Source: JAAFIP01 sp043772355
GTDB taxonomy: Bacteria; Pseudomonadota; Gammaproteobacteria; Burkholderiales; Burkholderiaceae_C
Assembly (NCBI GenBank): GCA_043772355.1
Contig: JAYVGI010000220.1
Span: 1 to 15,266, forward strand
DNA length: 15,266 nucleotides
Direction: 5' to 3'
The notes beneath the pieces were generated by a model, which was not told where the DNA came from, ran no database searches, and saw only the letters and a program-made list of their open reading frames with translations. Of the stretch, positions 9,289 through 15,266 are shown piece after piece. The first letter of the stretch is position 1; every line of letters starts with the position of its first letter. The translations under genes and the position numbers were made by a program.

Positions 9289-9640
9289 GCCAGCAAGCGG
9301 TGATGGAGCGTGTTTGCGATGGAAAATATGGGGAAAGGCGCGGGGACAAACTCTAGATCGCTACGGAGGCAATCGCGTGTTTTCGCAGGATTTTTACAGC
9401 GCAAATTCCTCCATCGCCGCAACGTGACCAAGGTGGAAAATCATCTTCACAACGAAAAGCAACGTGACCAAGTGCTGGCGGACATCTTGAAGCCGGGCCA
9501 GAGATGCAACACGATGCGGCTTAAGCGAACAGTATTGGCCGCGCAGCTGTTCACACCAAGCGCCAGAGCGGGCACAGAACAGAGTGTGCAAAGCGCTGGC
9601 ACCAGACTCAACCCCTACGCACGAGGAAATGACAGAACGC

Positions 9641-10624
9641 TCAATCCAGCTTCAAATTCTGCTGCGCCACCACTTTTTTGTACACCACCAGCTCATCGGC
9701 CATCTGCTTGGCAAACTGGTCCGGCGTGTTGCCGATGATGAAGGAGCCGGTGTCTTCGATGCGCTTTTTCACAGCCGGGTCTTCCAGCGCTTTGCGCACG
9801 GCTGCGTTCACCTTGTCCACCACCTCTTGCGGTAAACCTTTAGGGCCGTAAATACCGTAATACGCCATGCGGTTCACTGGCTCCAGGCCCAGCTCTTTGA
9901 AGGTGGGCACGGTGGGCATGCTGGCCAGGCGCTGGGGGGCGGCGACCGCCATGGGAACCAGGCGGCTGTCTTTGATGAAGGGCAGCGCCGAGGGCACGTT
10001 GTCGAAGATGACGGGTACTTGGCCTGCCACGGTGTCGTTCAGCGCCGGGCCTGCGCCACGGTAGGGGATGTGGGTGAGAAACACGCCTGCCAGGCCCTTC
10101 CACAGCTCGGTTTGCAGGTGGCCAATGCCGCCGGTGCCCGACGACGCGTACGCGTATTTGCCGGGGTTTTTCTTCAACTCGGCGATGAAGGCCTTGTAAT
10201 CTTTGGCGGGAAAGTTGGGGTTCACGGCAATCACGTTGGGCGTGGCTGCGATGTTGATGATGGGGGTAAAGTCGTTGGCTGCGTTGTAGGGCATCTTGGG
10301 GTTGATGGCAGGGTTAGCCGCCGTGGTGGACACGGTGGCCATGCCCAGCATGTAGCCGTCGGGTACGGCCTTGGCGGTCTCATTGGCACCCACCACACCA
10401 CCACCACCGGCCTTGTTCACCACCACCACCGTCTGGCCCAGCGCCTTGCCAAGGGGCTCAGCGATCACCCGGGCAATGATGTCGGTGGTGCCGCCGGGTG
10501 CAAACGGCACCTGTAGCTGGATCACCTTATTGGGGTAGTTTTGAGCATATAAACCACCACTAGCCAGCGTATATAAAGCGCAAGCAGCTACGGATTGAAT
10601 AGCAAATCTTTTAGAAACAGTCAT
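9641..10624 (-). CDS. Tripartite tricarboxylate transporter substrate-binding protein (Bug family)
   Basis: A 327-residue periplasmic receptor of the Bug/TctC family, which captures carboxylates or related small molecules for a TctAB-type transporter or for signalling. Residues 1-27 are a signal peptide ending LYAQ, followed by the usual YPNKVIQLQVPFAPGGTTDI with the ligand-binding GGTTD loop, then TANPAINPKMPYNAANDFTP, the YASSGTGGIGHLQTELW segment, HIPYRGAGPALNDTVAGQV and the C-terminal GPKGLPQEVVDKVNAAVRKAL. Length is standard. Start at 10624 with GGAG about 7 nt upstream. No tctA or tctB lies in the window; orphan Bug receptors are very common in Comamonadaceae. The ligand cannot be predicted. 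Its 3' end faces phoD across the large inverted repeat. Confidence 0.95.
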   Translation of the reverse strand: MTVSKRFAIQSVAACALYTLASGGLYAQNYPNKVIQLQVPFAPGGTTDIIARVIAEPLGKALGQTVVVVNKAGGGGVVGANETAKAVPDGYMLGMATVSTTAANPAINPKMPYNAANDFTPIINIAATPNVIAVNPNFPAKDYKAFIAELKKNPGKYAYASSGTGGIGHLQTELWKGLAGVFLTHIPYRGAGPALNDTVAGQVPVIFDNVPSALPFIKDSRLVPMAVAAPQRLASMPTVPTFKELGLEPVNRMAYYGIYGPKGLPQEVVDKVNAAVRKALEDPAVKKRIEDTGSFIIGNTPDQFAKQMADELVVYKKVVAQQNLKLD

Positions 10625-10671
10625 TAAAATTCTCCGAAAATAAACGCCTTGAGCGGCGACAGGTGCATGCT

Positions 10672-10774
10672 ATTCTATTTCCAGATCGATAAGAGGCTAG
10701 GCGCGGAGCCGCAGACAGTGCTGTAGCACGGCAAGGCGTCGCAACGACGCATCTTATTGATCTGGAAACAGAAT
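10672..10774. repeat. 103-bp palindromic intergenic element
   Basis: Terminal arms of 23 bp (10672-10694 and 10752-10774) match as inverted repeats at 21 of 23 positions: ATTCTATTTCCAGATCGATA and its counterpart containing TCTTATTGATCTGGAAACAG. The inner 57 bp are G+C-rich (GGCTAGGCGCGGAGCCGCAG, then GTGCTGTAGCACGGCAAGGC) and contain smaller palindromes such as GTGCTGTAGCAC. It lies in the gap between the divergent Bug-receptor and AEC-permease genes, so it sits where their promoters should be. The shape suggests a REP/MITE-like element found at many sites in related genomes, but copy number cannot be seen here. Confidence 0.8.
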
Positions 10775-10873
10775 TACCCGCTAACTCTAACGCGCTGGCT
10801 GTGGCTACCCCCATACGCGCAAACCCTGCTTGCCTTGGTTTTTGGCAAGAGAAGGTCTTTATGATGGAGGCCA

Positions 10874-11776
10874 ATGAATTACGCGCAACTGCTTTTCCCT
10901 GATTTTTCACTCATCGTCTGCGGCTACCTCATATGCCGCTACACCGCGCTGAACCGCACCGTGTGGGAGCAGGTGGACAGCCTGGTGTATTACTTTTTAT
11001 TCCCCGTGCTGCTGTTCCACTCCATCGTGCGCGCGCCGCTGGACATTCGGGCGGCCAGCAGCCTGATCGCTGCCGCCTGGGCCATGGTGATTTGCGGCAT
11101 TTTGATCACCTACACCATTGCCAAGCTGCCCAGCGTGAATGCGCGCGACTTTGCCGGCACAGCGCAAATCGGCTTTCGCTTCAACACCTTTATCGCCTTG
11201 GCCATGGCCGAGCGCCTGGCGGGGCGCGAAGGCTTGCTGCTGATTGCCATCATCATCGGCGTGACGGTGCCCTTGTGCAATATTGGTGCCATCTGGCCCA
11301 TGGCCCGGCACTCCGATGTCGGTTTGAGCAAAACCCTGCTGCGCAACCCGCTCATTTTGGCTACCGCTGGTGGTCTGTTGGCCAATATGCTGGGCTTTTC
11401 GGTGCCCGTGTGGGCGGACAGCAGCGTCACGCGCATCGGCCAGGCCGCGCTGGCCTTGGGCCTGCTGGCGGCCGGTGCGGGCCTGCAACTGGGCCAGGTG
11501 TTTGACAGCGCCAGCAAGCGCATCGTCGGTGCCGGGGTGCTCACAGTGCGCCACCTCGCCATGCCCCTGGTAGCCTGGTGCATGGTGCGCGCCTTTGGCC
11601 TCAACCCGGTGCAGGCCACCGTGTTGCTGGCCTACAGCGCCCTGCCCACGGCATCGAGCTGCTACGTGCTGGCCGCGCGCATGGGCTATGAGGGCAGCTT
11701 TGTCTCTGGCCTGGTCACCCTCTCGACCCTGCTGGGTTTGGCCAGCCTGCCGTTCGCGCTGGAATTTTTAAGGTAG
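10874..11776 (+). CDS. AEC-family (auxin efflux carrier type) permease
   Basis: A 300-residue integral membrane protein with about ten hydrophobic segments in the two five-helix halves of the AEC family; characterised bacterial members carry malonate, malate or other organic acids. The start MNYAQLLFPDFSLIVCGYLI, the VWEQVDSLVYYFLFPVLLF segment, FRFNTFIALAMAERLAGREG in the middle and YSALPTASSCYVLAARMG near the end are typical. The ATG at 10874 follows GGAGG by 4 nt. The palindrome at 10672-10774 lies upstream and ureD begins 4 bp after the stop, so both genes were probably one transcript. The substrate is unknown; a role linked to urease is not implied by the family. Confidence 0.9.
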   Translation: MNYAQLLFPDFSLIVCGYLICRYTALNRTVWEQVDSLVYYFLFPVLLFHSIVRAPLDIRAASSLIAAAWAMVICGILITYTIAKLPSVNARDFAGTAQIGFRFNTFIALAMAERLAGREGLLLIAIIIGVTVPLCNIGAIWPMARHSDVGLSKTLLRNPLILATAGGLLANMLGFSVPVWADSSVTRIGQAALALGLLAAGAGLQLGQVFDSASKRIVGAGVLTVRHLAMPLVAWCMVRAFGLNPVQATVLLAYSALPTASSCYVLAARMGYEGSFVSGLVTLSTLLGLASLPFALEFLR

Positions 11777-11780
11777 CCGC

Positions 11781-12317
11781 ATGGCCTGGCACGCAAAACT
11801 AGACCTGCACTACGCCAGCGCGCCGCTAACAGACGGCGCGCCGCGCACCACGGTGCAGCACCAGCACAGCGGGCCCCTGCGCGTGCTGCAAAGCCTGTAC
11901 CCCGAGGGCCCCGCTGTGTGCCACAACGTGCTGGTGCACCCGCCCGGCGGCATTGTGGGTGGCGACACGTTAGACATCACTGTGAAGGTCCATACCGGTG
12001 CCCACGCTCTCATCACCACCCCCGCCGCCACGCGCTTTTACAAGAGCATGGGCGAGCCGGGCACGCAGCAGGTGCAGGTGCAACTGCACAGCGGCGCACG
12101 GCTGGAATGGCTGCCGCTGGAGACTCTTGTTTACAACGGCTGCAATGCGTTTAACACTGCTGTGTTTAGCCTGGCCCCCGGCGCAGAAATGATCGGCTGG
12201 GACATCACCGCCCTGGGCCTGCCGCACGCCCACCAGCCGTTTGAGCGCGGCAGTTTGCGCCAGCACATCGAGGTGACCGGCGCATGGCTAGAGCGCGCGC
12301 TGATCGATGCAGCGTAA
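11781..12317 (+). pseudogene. ureD: Urease accessory protein UreD, truncated by an IS66 element
   Basis: The reading frame matches UreD (UreH), the scaffold that with UreF and UreG delivers nickel to apo-urease. Recognisable stretches are AVCHNVLVHPPGGIVGGDTL, ALITTPAATRFYKSM, WLPLETLVYNGCNAF and IGWDITALGLPHAHQPFERG. Full UreD proteins are about 270-290 residues; this one ends after 178, at WLERALIDAA, where DTRLLD or similar normally follows. The TAA stop (12315-12317) lies inside the terminal inverted repeat of the IS that starts at 12314. The C-terminal third is lost and the rest of the urease operon is not visible, so this gene is almost certainly non-functional. The 5' part has no frameshift or stop, which suggests a recent event. 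It follows the AEC gene by 4 bp. Confidence 0.9.
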
Positions 12318-12362
12318 GCGTCCCGTCCCCACCACCCTTGCGGCGAATTCCTCTTTGCTTTA

Positions 12363-14369
12363 TCAGGCTGGCGCTGCTGCGCCGGTCGGCTGCCAGCGCG
12401 TTGGCAGCAGTTCGTCGATCCGGCTGTTGGGTTGCGTGGGCAGGCGTTGGAGCACATCGGTGAGGTAGGCCAGCGGCTCGATCCCATTCATCTTGGCACT
12501 CTGAATCAAGCTCATGATGTCGGCGGCGCGCTCGCCCGCTTGTGGGCTACCGGCGAACAACCAATTCTTTCGGCCCAGCGCCCAGGGCCGAATCTGGTTC
12601 TCGATAAGGTTGTTGTCCATCGGCAAGTTGGCGTTGTCGGCGTAGCGCACCAGCGCGGGCCAACGCTTGAGCGTGTAATCAAAGGCCTTGGCACTGGCTG
12701 TGCCGTCGGTCAACACCTGGCGCTGGGCCAGCAGCCAGGCGTGCAAGGCATCCAGCAGCGGCTTGGTGTGCTGCTGGCGGTGCGCTCTGGCCTGCTGCAG
12801 GTCTAACTTGCGCTCCAGCATCTCACGCTCGATGCCGTAGAGCTGGCCAATGCGATCAAGCACCGTCTGCGCCAAAGTGCTTTTGGCGGCCACGTGCAGC
12901 TCAAAGAACTTCCTGCGCACGTGCGCCCAGCAGCCCACCTCGATCACGCACGACGGCTCGCCAGCGCCGCCATGGGCTGCACTATGCCCTCCATCGGCCT
13001 GCGCTTGCGTAAACAAAGCCTTGTAGCCTCCATAGTCGTCCACCACCAAATGCCCGGCCCAGCGCCTGGGCGCTGTAGGCGGCTGTTCGGGCAACGGCGG
13101 CGGCCCCTGCCTCTCATGCACCAGAAAGTCCCGCACGTACTGCCCGCTCCTGCCCGCCTTGATCTCAAAGACCACCGCATGAATGTTCTCGTGCTGGCCC
13201 GAGGCGTAAGCCCAGATGTAGCCTCGCCCCTTCTTGCCCGCCTTGTCCAATATGGTGATGGGCGACTCGTCTGCGTGCAGCACCGCGCTTTGCAGGAGTT
13301 GGCGTTTAAGCGCCTGCACGATGGGGGCCAGGGCCACGCCGCACTGGCCGACCCAGGCCGATAGAGTGGAGCGGGCCAGCTCTACCCCAGAGCGGGCGTA
13401 GATCTCGCTTTGCCGGTACAGCGGCAGGTGGTCGTCGTACTTGGCGATCAGCACCTGGGCCAGCAGGCCGGCGGTGGGCATGCCGCCATCAATGATGTGT
13501 GCGGGCATGGGTTCCTGGCGCATCTGCTGGCAGCACTTGCAGGCCCACACGCCACGGATGTGGCGCTGCACGCTAAAGCTACCCGGCGCGTAGTCCAGCC
13601 GCTCACAGACGTCCTGGCCAATGCGCTGCATCGGCTTGCCGCAGCCGCAGGCGGTGTTCTCTGGCTCCAGGCACACATCGGTGCGCGCCAGGTGGGCGGG
13701 TAGGGCTTGGCGCTTGGGCGCGTTGTGGTTGCTGGACGCACGCGCAGCCGGTGGGCACAGTTGCTCCAGGCGCTGTTGGGCGCCGGCGATGTCTTCTTCG
13801 TTGGCCTGGGCAAACAGCTGCACCTGGACGGCGTCCATGGCCTCGGTCTTGGCTGCAAATCGAAAGTGGCGCAGCAAGCGGATTTCGTGGGTCAGGGCAT
13901 CGATTTTGGCTTGGCGCAGGGTCAGCTCGGCATCGCGTTTGGCGATGATCTGGCTGCTGTGCTTGGCATCCTGAGCAATGCGCTCGATCAGGCTTTGCGC
14001 CAGTGCGCGTAGCGCCGCTTCACCCAATTGAGTCAACTCGCCCAGGGCCTCTTGGCTCGCTGCGTTGGCGGCCGTTGTGGCCGTCGCAGTAGGGGTTGAA
14101 TGGGGAGCCGGGCGCATGCTTTGTATTGTGCAAAGCTTCATGCAAAAAGACAATTGGAGGATGTACCAATTACCTTTATTGAGCTCAAGTTTGTGGTGCT
14201 TGTGTGGTGTTTTGGTGACGCTTTTTGCGGTGGTTTTTGTAGCGGTTTTGGCTGGCGATTTGGGAGCTTTTTTTGCCACTTTTTTGCCACTTTTTCTGCC
14301 GCTCTTTGGTGCCGCGCCGCGCTGCTTTTTTTGTCTGCTGCTACACGATACGGATCGCGTGCGCCTCAC
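12363..14369 (-). CDS. tnpC: IS66 transposase TnpC with a lysine-rich N-terminal extension
   Basis: DDE transposase of the IS66 family. Catalytic residues in the full frame are D367 (VLHADESPIT), D444 (VVDDYGGYK) and E590 (NNLIENQIRP); CWAHVRRKFFE and the closing GRKNWLFAGSPQAGERAA are also typical. A cysteine cluster (CGCGKPM, then WACKCC) forms the usual zinc-binding part, after a helical leucine-rich region (about residues 105-165). The frame opens at a GTG at 14369 that overlaps tnpB by 29 bp, giving 668 residues. The first 84 residues are unusual: Lys/Ala/Thr-rich, like bacterial H1-type histone tails (KKVAKKAPKSPAKTATKTTA). The family-like sequence begins near the ATG at 14117 (MRPAPHSTPT, 584 residues). 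Neither start has a well-placed ribosome-binding site, so the true start is uncertain. Confidence 0.92.
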   Translation of the reverse strand: MRRTRSVSCSSRQKKQRGAAPKSGRKSGKKVAKKAPKSPAKTATKTTAKSVTKTPHKHHKLELNKGNWYILQLSFCMKLCTIQSMRPAPHSTPTATATTAANAASQEALGELTQLGEAALRALAQSLIERIAQDAKHSSQIIAKRDAELTLRQAKIDALTHEIRLLRHFRFAAKTEAMDAVQVQLFAQANEEDIAGAQQRLEQLCPPAARASSNHNAPKRQALPAHLARTDVCLEPENTACGCGKPMQRIGQDVCERLDYAPGSFSVQRHIRGVWACKCCQQMRQEPMPAHIIDGGMPTAGLLAQVLIAKYDDHLPLYRQSEIYARSGVELARSTLSAWVGQCGVALAPIVQALKRQLLQSAVLHADESPITILDKAGKKGRGYIWAYASGQHENIHAVVFEIKAGRSGQYVRDFLVHERQGPPPLPEQPPTAPRRWAGHLVVDDYGGYKALFTQAQADGGHSAAHGGAGEPSCVIEVGCWAHVRRKFFELHVAAKSTLAQTVLDRIGQLYGIEREMLERKLDLQQARAHRQQHTKPLLDALHAWLLAQRQVLTDGTASAKAFDYTLKRWPALVRYADNANLPMDNNLIENQIRPWALGRKNWLFAGSPQAGERAADIMSLIQSAKMNGIEPLAYLTDVLQRLPTQPNSRIDELLPTRWQPTGAAAPA

Positions 14370-14700
14370 CCCCTTCTGCCAATCTGTGCCAGGGTAGGCC
14401 CACGGTGAGCGCTGTCCATTGCTGCGCGTTCAAGCTGACGATGGGCGCGCCCCCGCGTGGCCACACCAGGCTGCCCTGGTGCAGCCTTCTGGCGCACAGC
14501 CACAAGCCAAAGCCGTCGTGCACCAGCACCTTCATGCGGCTGGCGCGCGCGTTGGCAAAGGCGTAGGCCACATGGGGCTGGGCGCTGCCGAAGATGGCCA
14601 CCACGCGGGCCAAGATGCTGTCCATGCCGCAGCGCATGTCCAGCGGTGCCACGGCCAGCTGCCAGGTGTCTACGCGCATCATGACGTGCGTGGCGCTCAT
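14341..14700 (-). CDS. tnpB: IS66 accessory protein TnpB
   Basis: A 119-residue IS66 Orf2-type protein, required with TnpA and TnpC for transposition in studied elements, though its biochemical role is not known. The core DMRCGMDSILARVV, VAYAFANARASRMKVLVHDG and FGLWLCARRLHQGSLVWP is characteristic. The ATG at 14700 overlaps the tnpA stop (ATGA, 14697-14700), giving translational coupling; the frame is open further upstream but that part is only the shadow of tnpA. Confidence 0.92.
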   Translation of the reverse strand: MSATHVMMRVDTWQLAVAPLDMRCGMDSILARVVAIFGSAQPHVAYAFANARASRMKVLVHDGFGLWLCARRLHQGSLVWPRGGAPIVSLNAQQWTALTVGLPWHRLAEGGEAHAIRIV

Positions 14701-15086
14701 GCCAGTGCTGCCCATGCCAGCACCTGGCGCAGCCAGGCCGCTGATGCGCTGGGCGCGCCTGCGCGCTCCAGGGGCCGGTCGATGTGGGCGACCAGGGTGG
14801 CGCCCTGGCTTTGCAGGGCGATGCGCAGGCCCGGCGCTGGGCTCGAGGATGGCCATGGCGTGGCCGCCACGTCCTGCGCTGGGCGCGCTTGCACGAAGCG
14901 AGTGGGCGCGCCGAGCGTGAGCGTTTGGCGCCAGTGCGCCTCAAAGCCCAGCCAGGCGCGCCACTGGGTGTAGCTGTGGCCGTGCTGCTCGGTGTATGGC
15001 TTGAGCGGCACGCCGCTCTCGCGCCAGGCGTCAAGCTGCTCCAGGCAGCGCTCGATGCGCTGGCGGTCTTGGGGTTTGGATTTCAT
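14697..15086 (-). CDS. tnpA: IS66 accessory protein TnpA
   Basis: A 129-residue protein in the first position of the IS66 gene set. The N-terminal half (RQRIERCLEQLDAWRESGVP, YTEQHGHSYTQWRAWLGFEA) has the helix-turn-helix-like organisation of IS66 TnpA and should bind DNA, perhaps the IS ends. The start at 15086 has GGAG about 7 nt upstream and lies 55 bp inside the right terminal repeat. It is coupled to tnpB by a 4-bp overlap. Family assignment is good by position and N-terminal sequence; the C-terminal half is less conserved. Confidence 0.85.
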   Translation of the reverse strand: MKSKPQDRQRIERCLEQLDAWRESGVPLKPYTEQHGHSYTQWRAWLGFEAHWRQTLTLGAPTRFVQARPAQDVAATPWPSSSPAPGLRIALQSQGATLVAHIDRPLERAGAPSASAAWLRQVLAWAALA

Positions 15087-15169
15087 CTCGCGTCTCCTCG
15101 GTGTTGAAAACCAAGAGGGTGAACGAGGCGGGGATTTCTGGCAAGGGTGGTGGGGACGGGACGCTTACG

Positions 15170-15266
15170 ATATTGGTGCATGCGGGTGTGGCTGGGGTGG
15201 CGGCGATTCCTTTGATCTCGCGTATCCATGAGGGTCTGGTGCTGTCTAACCGGGACACCAAGACGC
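15170..15266 (+). pseudogene. Unidentified coding fragment right of the IS, possibly a DDE transposase
   Basis: Beyond the IS the plus-strand frame starting at 15170 reads ILVHAGVAGVAAIPLISRIH then EGLVLSNRDTKT to the window end without a stop. The composition looks like real protein and it does not match the UreD C-terminus. RIHEGLVLSNRD reminds me of a transposase family with ARIHEG-VFSNRD-TLLDK motifs, but this is from memory and weak. The left end of the gene is missing at the IS border. The other frames here are less protein-like. Confidence 0.3.

Larger units (their letters stand above)
8122..9473. repeat. Very large imperfect inverted repeat (arms ~470 bp, centre ~411 bp), non-coding
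   Basis: The left arm (8122-8592) and the reverse complement of the right arm (9004-9473) share the same order of blocks: TTGGTCAC-TTGCGGCG, GATGGAGGAATTTGCGCTG, CCCCGCGCCTTTC, TCGCAAACACGCTCCATCAC, 43-bp tandem units, GAGCGCGCTGGCCGGAG, a strong palindrome with GCTGGGGTGAGGGTGTC, CTCTTTACCGTAGCACTCC and GTCTAAGCAGG-CAGTGGGGTACACAGG. Divergence is by scattered substitutions and small indels; arm lengths are almost equal. The centre (8593-9003) carries most of dispersed repeat copy B and about 178 bp of unique sequence. No frame here looks like a gene: candidates are not conserved between arms and lack ribosome-binding sites. The structure lies between two convergent genes. I see no transposase and no target duplication, so its origin is unclear. 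Confidence 0.85.
12314..15168 (-). mobile_element. Complete IS66-family insertion sequence, 2855 bp
   Basis: Perfect terminal inverted repeats of 28 bp (12314-12341 and 15141-15168) begin GTAAGCGTCCCGTCCCCACC and continue ACCCTTGC; GTAAGCG ends are typical of IS66. Inside, on the minus strand, lie tnpA, tnpB and tnpC in the standard order and all are open. IS66 elements normally duplicate 8 bp of target. Here the left flank is GATGCAGC and the right flank GATATTGG, which do not match, so the two flanks were probably not contiguous before insertion. The left end lies in ureD. Confidence 0.95.

Noticed and set aside
9310..9738. Plus-strand frame of 142 codons across the right arm and into the 3' end of the Bug-receptor gene
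   Set aside because: It crosses the repeat boundary and the end of a real gene, has no family resemblance, and is not conserved in the mirror arm. The opposite-strand frame 9394-9591 was rejected for the same reasons.
14333..14343. A7 run as a programmed frameshift site joining tnpB to tnpC
   Set aside because: The run lies after the tnpB stop codon, so a ribosome translating tnpB would terminate before reaching it.
12306..15176. GAT shared at both IS flanks as a target-site duplication
   Set aside because: Only the first 3 of 8 bases match; IS66 elements make 8-bp duplications, so three bases are within chance.

Overview
The window reads as the chromosome of a betaproteobacterium, most likely Burkholderiales / Comamonadaceae (Rhodoferax-, Polaromonas- or Acidovorax-like). 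The evidence is the moderately high G+C, the compact gene order msrB–yciB–bolA–peptidyl-prolyl isomerase, a Bug-type tripartite tricarboxylate receptor, a DmdB/AlkK-like acyl-CoA ligase, and protein sequences typical of that group. No rRNA, tRNA, CRISPR array or phage module was seen.

Layout. (1) 1-141: the 5' end of an unidentified minus-strand gene with an AT-rich upstream region. (2) 461-4419, all minus strand: selO, then a 40-bp inverted repeat, then msrB, yciB, bolA and a periplasmic parvulin-type isomerase closed by a clear rho-independent terminator. SelO, MsrB and BolA all have known links to redox homeostasis, so this is a plausible stress and envelope-maintenance block. (3) 4897-8091, plus strand: an acyl-CoA ligase followed 24 bp later by a secreted PhoD-type alkaline phosphatase. 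The pair is bracketed by two direct copies of a ~255-bp non-coding repeat (4570-4821 and 8565-8825). (4) 8092-9640: 1.55 kb without a credible gene between two convergent genes. It is a very large imperfect inverted repeat (arms about 470 bp, centre about 411 bp) built of nested modules: 43-bp tandem units, strong 12-bp-stem palindromes, and in the centre the second copy of the dispersed repeat. (5) 9641-10624, minus: Bug-family solute-binding protein. A 103-bp palindromic element separates it from the divergent gene. (6) 10874-12317, plus: an AEC-family permease, then 4 bp later ureD, cut after about 177 codons. (7) 12314-15168: a complete IS66-family insertion sequence of 2855 bp (tnpA, tnpB, tnpC, perfect 28-bp terminal inverted repeats). 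The flanks do not share the 8-bp duplication expected for IS66, and the sequence beyond the IS does not look like the rest of ureD. A rearrangement or deletion at the IS is therefore more likely than simple insertion.

No clearly new protein system is visible. The least explained signals are the modular inverted-repeat structure at 8122-9473, its relation to the repeat upstream of the acyl-CoA ligase, the lysine-rich open extension in front of the IS66 transposase, and the broken urease locus.
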